From Paraflavitalea sp. CAU 1676 (lineage in GTDB: Bacteria; Bacteroidota; Bacteroidia; Chitinophagales; Chitinophagaceae), in the NCBI RefSeq assembly GCF_029223285.1, contig NZ_JARHUJ010000002.1:682001-746000 (forward strand): a stretch of 64,000 bases of DNA, read 5' to 3'. The position numbers were made by a program, and so were the translations under genes. The notes under the pieces were generated by a model that searched no databases, was not told where the DNA came from, and saw nothing but the letters and a program-made list of their open reading frames with translations. Below are positions 54,726 through 63,720 of this stretch, piece after piece; the stretch's first letter is position 1, and every line of letters starts with the position of its first letter.

Positions 54726-55148
54726 ATGCCCGAAGAGCAATATCCGCGTATATTTCTTTACCGCCGGTTGGTGCAGGCCAAACTGTATATCGATACGCAT
54801 TATGCCGATGCCATCGACCTGGACCAGATTGCCGGCGAAGTGTACAGCTCCAAGTTCCATTTCATCCGCCAGTTTAAAAGCATCTACTTCAAAACACCCC
54901 ATCAATACCTGATGCACGTGCGCATCGACAAGGCGCAGGACCTGTTGAAGACGGGCGCAACCGTTACGGCAGCCTGTTACCTTTGCGGCTTTGAGAGCCT
55001 GGGTAGCTTCAGCACTTTGTTCAAGCGCCTGACCGGCATCACCCCACAGGCGTACCGCCTGCAACACGAAACCCTGCGGTTACAGGTGGAGGCTTCTCCG
55101 TTTAGTTTTATACCGGCTTGTTTTGCGCGCCAGAGCGGATGGCTCTGA
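54726..55148 (+). CDS. AraC family transcriptional regulator, short (DNA-binding domain only)
   Basis: The 140-residue product from ATG 54726 is essentially the AraC double helix-turn-helix: AKLYIDTHYADAIDLDQIAGEVYSSKFHFIRQFKSIYFKTPHQYLMHVRIDKAQDLLKTG, then TVTAACYLCGFESLGSFSTLFKRLTGITPQAYRLQ. No sensing domain is present. The frame extends to 54636, but that segment is unlike any domain. Downstream genes (DUF1569, glyoxalase) may be its targets. Confidence 0.85.
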   Translation: MPEEQYPRIFLYRRLVQAKLYIDTHYADAIDLDQIAGEVYSSKFHFIRQFKSIYFKTPHQYLMHVRIDKAQDLLKTGATVTAACYLCGFESLGSFSTLFKRLTGITPQAYRLQHETLRLQVEASPFSFIPACFARQSGWL

Positions 55149-55240
55149 AGGGTGGTCACTTGTGGGTGGTTAGTCGCCCGCGAGGGAGCATTGCCCGCGG
55201 CAGCGTGGGTGGCTGTGAGGAGTGGCCACTTGTGGCGGTT
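55141..55240 (+). repeat. Imperfect 30-bp direct repeat
   Basis: The stretches 55141-55170 and 55211-55240 match at 23 of 30 positions, with the exact core CACTTGTGG. The first begins inside the last codons of the AraC gene. Between them two copies of GCCCGCG occur. It may be a small decayed repeat. Confidence 0.4.
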
Positions 55241-55305
55241 CCTGAAAACAGCAATTTTTGAGAAACGAGGCGTGGGCCAAGCGGCTTTCTTTGTGTTAAA
55301 ACGCC

Positions 55306-55749
55306 ATGCAAACCATTTTTGATGAAGCTACGCGGCAGGCACTCATCCACCGCATCTCGCAATTGAAGGCACACAATACCCGCCAATGGGGTAAAATGAA
55401 CGTGTACCAGATGCTGAAACATTGTACCTTATGGGAAGAAATGGTGCAAAGCAACCGGCCTTATAAGCAAGTATTGCTGGGTAGGCTCTTTGGCCGGGTG
55501 GCCCTGCGCAGTATGCTGAAAGATGAGAGCCCGCTGCGGCACAATACCCCCACCATCGCCGAACTGAAGATCACCGGCAACGGCGATGTGGAAACCCAGA
55601 AAGCGGCCTGGATCGAGCGCCTCCGCGTGTATGCCCATTGGGACATCAACGGTTTTGCGCATCCGTTCTTTGGCAAGATGACGCGTGAACAGGTTGGCTA
55701 TCTCGCCTATAAACATTGCGATCATCACCTGCGGCAATTCAATGCTTAA
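55306..55749 (+). CDS. DUF1569 domain-containing protein (DinB-like fold)
   Basis: A 147-residue cytosolic protein. The front (LIHRISQLKAHNTRQWGKMNVYQMLKHCTLWEEMVQ) and the end (HPFFGKMTREQVGYLAYKHCDHHLRQFNA) carry the three His expected of a DinB/YfiT-like metal site: MLKHC, and HCDHHLRQF. DUF1569 members are of unknown function. It is followed 17 bases later by a VOC-family gene. Confidence 0.85.
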   Translation: MQTIFDEATRQALIHRISQLKAHNTRQWGKMNVYQMLKHCTLWEEMVQSNRPYKQVLLGRLFGRVALRSMLKDESPLRHNTPTIAELKITGNGDVETQKAAWIERLRVYAHWDINGFAHPFFGKMTREQVGYLAYKHCDHHLRQFNA

Positions 55750-55766
55750 CGATAAATACCTTCAAC

Positions 55767-56189
55767 ATGATCACCCGGGTTACCCATTTCAGTGTATACG
55801 TATTGGATCAAAACAGTGCGTACGATTTCTACATCAACAAACTGGGCTTTAAGGTCGTTACCGATGTGCCGCTGGTGCCGGTGGGCAATGGCTTTCGCTG
55901 GCTCACGGTGGCGCCGCCGCAACAGCCGGAGCTGGAGATCAACCTTACCCCCATCACCGAAGGCATGTGGTATACCAAAGAAACGGCCGACACCCTGCGC
56001 GACCTGGTGAAGAAAGGTACATTTGGTTGCGGCGTGCTTACCTGCGATGATATTTATGCTACTTATGAAGAGTTAAAAGCCAAGGGCGTTCACTTTATGA
56101 AACCGCCGAAGAAGGAGTTCTATGGCACCGAGGCGTTGTTCAAAGACGATAGCGGCAACTGGTTTTCGCTGGCGCAGCTGCATAAATAG
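55767..56189 (+). CDS. VOC family (glyoxalase/bleomycin-resistance-like) protein
   Basis: ATG 55767 gives a 140-residue protein with two beta-alpha-beta-beta-beta modules. MITRVTHFSVYVLDQNSAYDFYINKLGFKVVTDVPL opens the first with its metal-site His. LTCDDIYATYEELKAKGVHFMKPPKKEFYGTEALFKDDSGNWFSLAQ opens the second, whose usual last metal Glu appears replaced (NWFSL). The substrate is unknown. It is probably co-transcribed with the DUF1569 gene. Confidence 0.88.
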   Translation: MITRVTHFSVYVLDQNSAYDFYINKLGFKVVTDVPLVPVGNGFRWLTVAPPQQPELEINLTPITEGMWYTKETADTLRDLVKKGTFGCGVLTCDDIYATYEELKAKGVHFMKPPKKEFYGTEALFKDDSGNWFSLAQLHK

Positions 56190-56484
56190 AAACTACCGTT
56201 CTCTCACGTTCGCGGGCACTGATTATGTGTCAATAAGCGACACAGGGTGCCGGGTTCCATTGCGCTTAGGGTTGCCACCATGCTGGCGAAGACAAAATAT
56301 GTATTGACAAAAATCAAGTGCTGAGTAGTTCTTCCAGGACCTTTAAGCTCCGTGTATGGAGGGAGCGGACTTTCAACCCTTAGCTTTTCGGTTTTTCAGT
56401 CCGTCATTCCAATAATAATAACCTGAAAAGATCTTACATTTAGATTGAATTAACCGTTCTCCCTCCCGCACTAAAAACAATCAA
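56190..56484. other. Intergenic region upstream of the TRYPCO-trypsin module
   Basis: The 295 bases hold a small inverted repeat TGTGTC..GACACA (56226-56244) and, close to the next gene, TACATTTA (56435-56442), a 7/8 match to the -7 consensus without a -33. The stretch becomes A/T-rich from about 56290. No gene is seen. Confidence 0.35.
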
Positions 56485-56805
56485 ATGAACGACCGAAACA
56501 CAGAAGTTGTCACCGTAGTACTTGACAACGGTGAAGAATTCCTGATGGAAGTTACTGCAACAGATGGCCGGGAAAAGGTAGCTGATTTAGGAGTGATATC
56601 GATGTCGGACCTTACCAGGTCCATCCGTTCGATCAGTACTACGATCGTTGATACGCTTAAGGAAATAAGTCCCGATAAATTCGCAGTTGAGTTTGGCGTT
56701 GAGGCATCCATTAAGTCTGGAAAGCTACTGGCTTTGTTATGCAATGCGGATGGGAAAGCCAATCTGAAAATCACCTTAGAGTGGACAAAGAAAACCAAGG
56801 AGTAG
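56485..56805 (+). CDS. Trypsin-co-occurring domain protein (TRYPCO1 / CU044_2847-type)
   Basis: A 106-residue cytosolic protein: VVTVVLDNGEEFLMEVTAT strands, a helix (VISMSDLTRSIRSISTTIVDTLKEI), then PDKFAVEFGVEASIKSGKLLALLCNADGKANLKITLEWTKK. The VEFGVE-A-SGKLLA-GKANLKITLEW pattern is the signature of the TRYPCO1 family, named from its constant association with trypsin-like conflict proteins. Here it overlaps the start of exactly such a protein by 25 bases. The role is probably to regulate or be cut by the protease; the mechanism is not established. Confidence 0.85.
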   Translation: MNDRNTEVVTVVLDNGEEFLMEVTATDGREKVADLGVISMSDLTRSIRSISTTIVDTLKEISPDKFAVEFGVEASIKSGKLLALLCNADGKANLKITLEWTKKTKE

Positions 56806-59800
56806 GTAACCTATCTGGCCCCATCACCGAACTACTGGCATTCTGCTGTGTCAAGTTGGTTAACGGGAAAAGAGGCACAGGCTGTTTTGTTGCACCTGCT
56901 TTGGTGTTGACCTGCGCGCATGTAATTCCCGATAACAAAGTAAAGGGAGATGTAGTATTCATTCAACCTAAAGACGCTGACAGAGAATTCGAAGCAACCG
57001 TCATCGAACTTTCCCGCGACGATGATGAGGACTATTGCTTGCTTTCAGTAAAAGAATATCGATCAAAGATTTCATTGATAATTGGTACCGATGTACTGGC
57101 CGGCGACAAGGTATTTGGATATGGGTATCCAGTGTATGACAATCAGCAACGATCAGATGGTTTTTATGGCGAATATGAAGCGCTGACCGGGGCACCCGAT
57201 CCTGTCAGATATCCCCACGGGTTCCATAAAATAAAAAATACCCAGATCATGCCGGGATTCAGCGGGTCACCTGTTATCTCGCTCAGAACGGGGCAATGCA
57301 TCGGCATTATGACGGAATCCCGGAATCGAAACGATGCATTGGGCGGCTGGGCTATTCCAACCAGTCTATTACTGGAACGCCTATCGCAAATTGAAGGCTT
57401 TGGAAAAGCGCCGGCAGAACTGGTAAGTCTTTGGAATACGGCGTTGACTACCTACAAATCGCTACGCGAAATAGTCCCTTCGCCAACGGTTCCCAGGGAT
57501 GATATCCTTTATTCGAACGCCCAACTCATCATTGAAAATTTCATTTATTCTTATACAGGCGATCCATGTAAACCAACGCCATTCGGTGGAAGAAAGGAAG
57601 AATTACTCGGGTTGGATACCTGGCTGGACGATGTTGCCGAATCGCCGTATTCATTGTATACAGGTCCCGCAGGTCATGGAAAATCAGCCTTACTTGTGCA
57701 TTGGCTGATGAACTTGCAAAAAAGCATCGAAACCGGCGAACGCACTGCGCTAACCATCATTTTTGTACCAATTTCAATCCGTTTTGATTTTAACACGGAA
57801 GAAAGGGTTTTCGCTTATATCCTGGACAGGTTGCATGCATTAAATACCCAGGCTAATACGGCAACCAATACCACGAGAGAATACATAAGGCAATTCTCCC
57901 GCCTGATCTGGTCCAACCAGCGGTATCAAACAAAAGTACTGCTCATTATGGACGGCCTTGATGAAGCTGCCGGTTGGGATGTGAACGCAAGCATGTTCCC
58001 GCTTAATTGCTCGCCCGACATTAAGGTCCTTCTTTCTGCCAGGGATATGGCCGGCAGAGCCGGTCGCCAATGGCTTGAATGCCTTGGCTGGGAGAAGACA
58101 GACAACGCGAAGCATTTTCAGCTTGCTCCTTTGACTATTCAAAAATTGAAGGATGCGTTGGAGGAAACCGGCGCCATTTCAGTCAGTAAGAAGGGGGGGC
58201 AAAAACTTTATCATGACTTGTTTCAACTGACTGGGGGTGATCCATTGACCCTGGGGCTGATACTGGAAGAACTAATAGCTAAAAAAACGACGATTGATTC
58301 CCTTAAACTCGATGCGCTGGAGCCCGGGCTTGAAGGTTTTTTTAACCGGTGGTGGCGTGAACAGGAACAACTTTGGGGGAAGAAGATCAACCAGATGGCT
58401 CCTACAGCAAATTTTATTCTACATAGCCTGGCCCTTTTGTTTTCTCCGATTTCGATTAAAGAATTCAGTGCGCTGGTGCGCCGCTACGATGCGAACATTG
58501 ACGGATACGGTTTGGATGAAATGATCGCTGTTCTTGGGCGTTTCGTGCTGCGAACTCAAAACGGGAAGGCTTTAACGATAAGCCATCCAAAATTCAGCGA
58601 ATTCCTCGTCAATAAACTGCGCCGTTACGATGATCTCAAGAGATACGAAGACAGATTCCTCGACTGGGGTTCCGAAGTAATTACATCACTTTCCAGTCCC
58701 GGCAGTTCGCCACCTCCTGCGTATATGATCCGTAATCTTGCGCTTCATTTGTTACGCGCCGACGCGCCCATCGAACGGTTTGAGGAATTGTTGCACACTG
58801 GATGGGAAAGCGGTTGGAAAACTATCGATGATAGTTACGGAGGCTATTCTCGCGATATTACAATCGTATATGAAAGGCTAAAGGCTCATGATCTTCAACT
58901 GGTCAACAAAAGTAATGTCGCCGACAAACTGGATAAAACAATTCAATGTGCTTCGCTGCTATCCAATGCCCTATTTGAAGAAGATAACATAAAGCCAGGC
59001 CTTTTAGGATCACTTTTAAAATACCAGCTATGGTCAACAGATAAAGTGTTGAATTTTATCGCGCGTGTTGAACATCCTTACAACAGGGGGCTGTTTTTGG
59101 AAGTGCTTTTTGAACTTATTGAAACCAGTAAGCTCGAAAAAGCTGCCGTGTTAGCAGAGCAGGTAGTATTAGACCCAAACGGAGATTATGGGGCTGCGAT
59201 GGCTACTTACGCCTGGATGAAACGGCTTGGAAAAGAAGAGCGTTTGAACGAAGCGATAACTGTATTATCAAAACTAGCGGAGCCTGAGAGAAAGTCATTT
59301 GGCTATTTGGGATTAGCGGCAGCTTTACCGGCCGATCAAAGAGGTGACGCCATAACGACTGCCTTCTCAAACACTGAAGAACTAGGTGGACACTTTCTGT
59401 CAAGCCTTGTTGATTTATTTACAAAGGAATTTATTCCTTACGCTCAGAAAACAGGTATCGATCAACGCCAAAAACTAACAGAGGAGGAGTACCAATCCAT
59501 TAGAGAGAACATAATCGCATGGATATCTGAGAAAACAGGCACTCCTTTCGATTCGAAAAGCTTCGATACGGCCTACGACACTCAATACCTTGGATATCTA
59601 TTTCCATTTATCCCAGAAGCTGAATTGTTTGAGTACATGACCCGGGTGCTACGAGAAATGTCGAGGGGAAAGGTAAAAATGTACGCTGATGATTATTTAA
59701 TATTCTCACGGGGTTTCCTGACACCACCGATGCTGCCTTTGATTGAGCCGGCTATCGAAAAACTGAAATCTGACGAACAGATTCTGGGTATCCTCGCCTG

Positions 59801-61448
59801 CTACCCTTTTATTGAAGACCAGGCATTGAAGAAAAGGTACAAAGACCAGATAATTGAAAATATTGGAGCGTTTGAAAAAATGCCCTCTATTAATGATAGG
59901 AAAACTTTTTTTGATCTTCTGGGCCGCAGTGGATTTACTGCGGCTGGCGTAAGAAAGATCCTTCAAACCGATAAGGATGACTGGTATATTGACAGACCTA
60001 TTGCGGGCATTGCGCCTTACCTATCCATTGAGGAATGTGAAGTTTTGCTTAAGTCTCAATCCACCTGGAGAAATGAGCTCAGGGATCGAATCATCGGTCC
60101 GGTTCTGGAGCGGTACGCCTCCTTCAGTCCGAGACTAGCGAGTTTGTCTCTGCAGTTGCTGAATGTTTCCTTTTCCCGGGAGGAGTGGTTGCGCGGGCGC
60201 CTCGTTCTCGATGCCTACAGTGCCGGGAAGTGGACATTTGCCGACAATATAGACCGGCTTAACGAGATCGGCGAATTGAGTGCCAGGATTGACGTTGCCT
60301 GCTTGCTAGTAGGTGGCACACCAGATAAGACCTGGGAATTAATCACTCATATCTTAATCTCGACCATGGAAAGTATTCCCGACAAATGGTGGCCGGCTAT
60401 GGAGGTGCTGGACGGGATTTCGGCTTATTTACCAACGGAGGATTGCAATGACGCAGACACCCTGGCTGAGCTGGCTTACGTGATCGCTCGTAGCGGGCAC
60501 GAAGAAAAGCACCTGATTGTACGCAAGTTCTTTAATAGTTTGATCAGCCGGGGGAATGACGCCATGGTAGAAAAAATTGCTATAGCGACCACCTCTCCCT
60601 CGTTTGATCTACCAGCACTTTGGGCCATACAATGTTTTTCGCAATCTAAGGAGCAGGATAACAAGGTACGGATCGAGCGCTTGATGTCTTATGTGGTTGA
60701 GCCTGATACAAGACTCCAGGCGCTTGCCGCGACTCATTACCCAGAACAGTTGAATGAGTTTGAAACTTTGTATGTGGACCTGATCGGCCTGGATCCAACA
60801 AGCAGTACTATTGAGTACTATGCTTCTAACCTGTCAGACACCTTGCGTTTTTTAGACGCGACTTCGCGTGCGAAGTATAAGGAACAGATTGTCAATACGG
60901 AATATTGGAGAAAAGGGCTGTTACGAGCGGATTCTATTGCCTATCTATGCAAAATGCTTGACCACGATGATCTCGTTTTCTTGAATCATAGCATTGCTCG
61001 AAAGTTGTCTTCCGCTACCGATCGTTACATACTGACGTCAGCCATTGCCGTTCGTTTTACAGAATTGGGAGATATTGAAATGGCTATTCAATCTCTTGCC
61101 AGTGTATCCGGCGCGGATAGATTACTTGCCAAGACCCTGGGACGAATGTCCTTGCTATGCAGAAAAGAAGATGTACTAAGTATTGTAAAAAAAGCTGAAA
61201 ATACCCTGTTCGCCAACAATCGTTTGCACTTTTACCGGCTTCTATTGGAACGGATAGAACAGCTGGATAGATCCGTCGCCCTGACTATATGCCATGGTTG
61301 GCTGGATCTAATCACAAAAGGCAATAAAGTGGATATCTACACAAGCCTGCCTGCTCTCTTCGACTGGTTTAAGAAGGCACAAGATCGTGATATTGTCAAC
61401 TTGCTGGATGCACAATTTTACGGTCCAGACTATGCCGGCCGTGATTAA
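56781..61448 (+). CDS. Trypsin-like protease fused to a STAND/NACHT-type NTPase with helical-repeat C-terminus (NLR-like conflict protein)
   Basis: GTG 56781 is chosen because ATG 56739 would overlap the upstream gene by 67 bases; this gives 1555 residues, no signal peptide. Residues ~15-205 are a trypsin-like protease with His47 (LTCAHVI), Asp84 (DEDYCLL) and Ser161 (PGFSGSPV). Residues ~260-560 are a STAND P-loop NTPase: Walker A GPAGHGKS (295-302), Walker B LLIMDGLDE (387-395), the LLSARD strand (417-422) and GGDPLTL (485-491), then a winged-helix-like part. The remaining ~1000 residues are helical, with HEAT/TPR-like periodicity, the probable sensor. By analogy with Avs and bNACHT proteins, recognition of an invader would trigger oligomerisation and unleash the protease. 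Confidence 0.88.
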   Translation: MDKENQGVGNLSGPITELLAFCCVKLVNGKRGTGCFVAPALVLTCAHVIPDNKVKGDVVFIQPKDADREFEATVIELSRDDDEDYCLLSVKEYRSKISLIIGTDVLAGDKVFGYGYPVYDNQQRSDGFYGEYEALTGAPDPVRYPHGFHKIKNTQIMPGFSGSPVISLRTGQCIGIMTESRNRNDALGGWAIPTSLLLERLSQIEGFGKAPAELVSLWNTALTTYKSLREIVPSPTVPRDDILYSNAQLIIENFIYSYTGDPCKPTPFGGRKEELLGLDTWLDDVAESPYSLYTGPAGHGKSALLVHWLMNLQKSIETGERTALTIIFVPISIRFDFNTEERVFAYILDRLHALNTQANTATNTTREYIRQFSRLIWSNQRYQTKVLLIMDGLDEAAGWDVNASMFPLNCSPDIKVLLSARDMAGRAGRQWLECLGWEKTDNAKHFQLAPLTIQKLKDALEETGAISVSKKGGQKLYHDLFQLTGGDPLTLGLILEELIAKKTTIDSLKLDALEPGLEGFFNRWWREQEQLWGKKINQMAPTANFILHSLALLFSPISIKEFSALVRRYDANIDGYGLDEMIAVLGRFVLRTQNGKALTISHPKFSEFLVNKLRRYDDLKRYEDRFLDWGSEVITSLSSPGSSPPPAYMIRNLALHLLRADAPIERFEELLHTGWESGWKTIDDSYGGYSRDITIVYERLKAHDLQLVNKSNVADKLDKTIQCASLLSNALFEEDNIKPGLLGSLLKYQLWSTDKVLNFIARVEHPYNRGLFLEVLFELIETSKLEKAAVLAEQVVLDPNGDYGAAMATYAWMKRLGKEERLNEAITVLSKLAEPERKSFGYLGLAAALPADQRGDAITTAFSNTEELGGHFLSSLVDLFTKEFIPYAQKTGIDQRQKLTEEEYQSIRENIIAWISEKTGTPFDSKSFDTAYDTQYLGYLFPFIPEAELFEYMTRVLREMSRGKVKMYADDYLIFSRGFLTPPMLPLIEPAIEKLKSDEQILGILACYPFIEDQALKKRYKDQIIENIGAFEKMPSINDRKTFFDLLGRSGFTAAGVRKILQTDKDDWYIDRPIAGIAPYLSIEECEVLLKSQSTWRNELRDRIIGPVLERYASFSPRLASLSLQLLNVSFSREEWLRGRLVLDAYSAGKWTFADNIDRLNEIGELSARIDVACLLVGGTPDKTWELITHILISTMESIPDKWWPAMEVLDGISAYLPTEDCNDADTLAELAYVIARSGHEEKHLIVRKFFNSLISRGNDAMVEKIAIATTSPSFDLPALWAIQCFSQSKEQDNKVRIERLMSYVVEPDTRLQALAATHYPEQLNEFETLYVDLIGLDPTSSTIEYYASNLSDTLRFLDATSRAKYKEQIVNTEYWRKGLLRADSIAYLCKMLDHDDLVFLNHSIARKLSSATDRYILTSAIAVRFTELGDIEMAIQSLASVSGADRLLAKTLGRMSLLCRKEDVLSIVKKAENTLFANNRLHFYRLLLERIEQLDRSVALTICHGWLDLITKGNKVDIYTSLPALFDWFKKAQDRDIVNLLDAQFYGPDYAGRD

Positions 61449-61491
61449 TACTCCTCTTCAGAAAATGGCCCGCTATATACAGCCAGCACCC

Positions 61492-61530
61492 GGCCAAAAA
61501 GAAAGGCGCAGGTCTCATCCTCCTGCGCCT
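61492..61530 (-). terminator. Terminator between the STAND protein and the OmpA-family gene
   Basis: AGGCGCAGG (61504-61512) and CCTGCGCCT (61522-61530) form a perfect 9-base-pair stem. On the minus strand it is followed by TTTCTTTTT, so it mainly serves the OmpA-family gene. Confidence 0.75.
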
Positions 61531-61602
61531 GTTCACTGCTTTCTGATGCACTACCGGGTTTTCGCACCGAGTGACCGGAAAGCTATTTGCTACCAATCAA
61601 AA

Positions 61603-62478
61603 TCACTGTTGCGGCGTGGTGCCGTCGGTCTTGGGCGCCTGGCCTATCAGCTCCATGAACTGATCGAGCTTGGGCGTAATGATGATCTGCGTACGGCGGT
61701 TCTTGTTCTTGCCGTCTTCCGTATTGTTATCCGCTACGGGGTTGTATTCGCCCCGGCCACCGGCGGTGAGGCGCTTGGGATCTACCCCATACTGGTTTTG
61801 CAGGGCCTGCACCACCGAAGAGGCGCGCAGGGTACTGAGATCCCAGTTGTTGCGGATATTGGGCTTGGATATGGGCACATTGTCGGTATTACCTTCAATG
61901 AGCACATCATAGTCTTTGTAATCCATGATGATCTTGGCAATCTTGGCCAGCGTAGCGCCGGCTTTATCGGATATTTCATAACTGCCCGATTTGTAGAGCA
62001 TGTTATCGGCCAGCGATACATAGACCACTCCTTTCAATACCTGCACATCTACACCGCTCAGCTCTTCGCGGCTCAAGGAGCGGGTGAGGTTGTTGGTGAG
62101 CACCATGTTGAGCGAGTCGCTCTTGTTCTTGGTATTCACGAGGTGCTGGATATACTTGTTGGAGGCGGTGATCTCATCGACCAGTTTGGAGATATTGACA
62201 TTGCCCTGGTTGGCGCCGGAGAGACATTTCTCCAGCGAGGCCTGGAGGGCAGTGATGGCCGCTTTACCCTGGGCGATCTGCTCTTCGAGGCTGGATACGC
62301 GGGTGGTGGCGGCTGCGAGGTTCTGCTGGCAGGTTTGCAGGTTGCTATTGGCCGATGCACTGGAAGCCCGCAGGGTTTCGTGATCTTTGCTCAACGCATC
62401 ATATTTCTTTTTGCTGATACATCCCGTGCCTACCATGGCCAGCATGAGCAGGCCTACTGACAAACGAATTATTCTCAT
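61603..62478 (-). CDS. OmpA family lipoprotein
   Basis: ATG 62478 starts a lipoprotein signal (MRIIRLSVGLLMLAMVGTGC then ISKKKYD), giving 291 residues; the longer frame to 62661 is not supported. Residues ~25-130 form a coiled coil (SKDHETLRASSASANSNLQTCQQNLAAATTRVSSLEEQIAQ). The C-terminal ~130 residues are OmpA-like: VDVQVLKGVVYVSLADNMLYKSGSYEISDKAGATLAKIAKII, VLIEGNTDNVPI, NWDLSTLRASSVVQAL, RLTAGGRGEYNPVADNNTEDGKNKNRRTQIIITP. It binds peptidoglycan and holds the outer membrane. Confidence 0.92.
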   Translation of the reverse strand: MRIIRLSVGLLMLAMVGTGCISKKKYDALSKDHETLRASSASANSNLQTCQQNLAAATTRVSSLEEQIAQGKAAITALQASLEKCLSGANQGNVNISKLVDEITASNKYIQHLVNTKNKSDSLNMVLTNNLTRSLSREELSGVDVQVLKGVVYVSLADNMLYKSGSYEISDKAGATLAKIAKIIMDYKDYDVLIEGNTDNVPISKPNIRNNWDLSTLRASSVVQALQNQYGVDPKRLTAGGRGEYNPVADNNTEDGKNKNRRTQIIITPKLDQFMELIGQAPKTDGTTPQQ

Positions 62479-63029
62479 ATTAAAATGGTTTAAGTAACAA
62501 AAGCTTAGGACCATTCTGCGGCTGGAGCAAGGGGTGTAGTCGATTGATGACAGAGAAGATACTTTTTTTGTGCCAGCAGCCGGCCGAGTGTTAAAGAGCG
62601 GCTGGCCAATTTGTATGCTTTTAGGAACATTTGGCAGGGTTGGCGGCCGCGACTGCGGCACCGTAACGATGCCCGTATATCGCGAATAGCGGACAGAGCC
62701 TACTGATTGCTAATTCATTAGCCCCGTGTTATTAAAATCTCCTTAAAGAAGGCGCTGTGGCATTTTAGTGAATCGATTGCGCCCGCTGATGCTTACCGCT
62801 TTTGCTTATTTTGCGATCCGTCAAAAAAATACCCTTCTTGTCAAAGCCCCTTGTTGTAGAAAATATGGAACAAAAGAAGGTGAGCTTCCGACTGATGGAT
62901 CGATGGTCGTTCACGTGGAAGTTTGAGCGTTAGGCGGGGAAGGAAGCTGTAGTAACGGGCAAAAAAATAGGGCGCAACGTTGATACGTCCGCCCTTTCTC
63001 CCATTAAACCCCTTAGGGCTATAAACATT
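62479..63029. other. Long intergenic region
   Basis: These 551 bases separate two minus-strand genes. Apart from the terminator hairpin at 62960-62996, no gene, RNA or repeat was recognised. Confidence 0.35.
62960..62996 (-). terminator. Terminator of the small lipoprotein gene
   Basis: On the minus strand AGGGCG (62995-62990) pairs with CGCCCT (62974-62969) and is followed by a run of seven T (62967-62961). It lies about 35 bases after the stop of the lipoprotein gene. Confidence 0.7.
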
Positions 63030-63416
63030 TTACCATTTTCGTTTTAAGTTCCAGACCACACAATTGGGTGAGTTCTTTGGCCTGGAAAAATGAAAGGTGT
63101 CGATGACCTGGCTGCTGTCGTAGTTCATTACTTTGAATACGTATTCCGCTTCGGCGGACACGCGCACGTATTCAAACAAACTGTCTGTACACAGGGGTGC
63201 TTTTTCGGCATACCTGATAGGGATATCCGCGCCGTCGTTGACGAGCAGCATACAGTTTTTTGCCATTAACGAATCTGAAGAATAGAACCGGACATTGATC
63301 AGGTATTGTGCCGGCAAAGGAGAAGAAGCAGAGCCTGAACCAACTGAGCCACCACTATAGTGGCCATATTCTTTGGTGCATCCAAATAGTATTAACAGTA
63401 CCAGCGCGTATTTCAT
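63030..63416 (-). CDS. Hypothetical small lipoprotein
   Basis: A 128-residue protein with lipobox (LVLLILFGC). A Gly/Ser-rich linker (YSGGSVGSGSASSPLP) precedes a beta-sandwich-like domain (QYLINVRFYSSDSLMAKNCMLLVNDGADIPIRYAEKAPLCTDSLFEYVRVSAEAEYVFKVMNYD). Three Cys in this part could form a disulfide. No family recognised. Confidence 0.65.
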   Translation of the reverse strand: MKYALVLLILFGCTKEYGHYSGGSVGSGSASSPLPAQYLINVRFYSSDSLMAKNCMLLVNDGADIPIRYAEKAPLCTDSLFEYVRVSAEAEYVFKVMNYDSSQVIDTFHFSRPKNSPNCVVWNLKRKW

Positions 63417-63720
63417 ACAATGGTTTAATGGATTAATGGAATAACCATGACCCTATGGGAATAACAACCTGTTAAGGCGCTTGCTGTACGATATCACTAT
63501 TTGGTTGGAGAGATAAGATTAACGCGAATCAGTGGGGAACGTTGCGTCGGTAATGACAATACTAATTTAGGAAGAAAACTTAATACAAAATTCACTTGCC
63601 GCTTTTTTTCTAAATAAATTTCTGCTCTCCCGATTTTTCTTCCACAATCGCATCTAAGCTCATGGGGTGTTTCGTATGTTACCCAAAACAGCTGCTGCGC
63701 TGTTATCCAATAAACATACT
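63417..63720. other. Intergenic region with no recognised element
   Basis: The 304 bases separate divergent genes; a promoter for the glycosyltransferase must lie here, but no TTTG...TAnnTTTG pair was found. Nothing else was seen. Confidence 0.3.

Noticed and set aside
56739-56780. ATG 56739 as start of the trypsin-STAND protein
   Set aside because: It would overlap the TRYPCO1 gene by 67 bases and adds residues encoded inside that gene; GTG 56781 fits better, though not proven.
56190-61600. Prophage or integrative element carrying the trypsin-STAND pair
   Set aside because: No integrase, attachment-site repeat or tRNA was found on either side; only composition hints at transfer.
61387-62460. 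Plus-strand frame of 357 codons opposite the OmpA-family gene
   Set aside because: Only a shadow of the OmpA-family lipoprotein, which has lipobox, coiled coil and OmpA domain on the minus strand.
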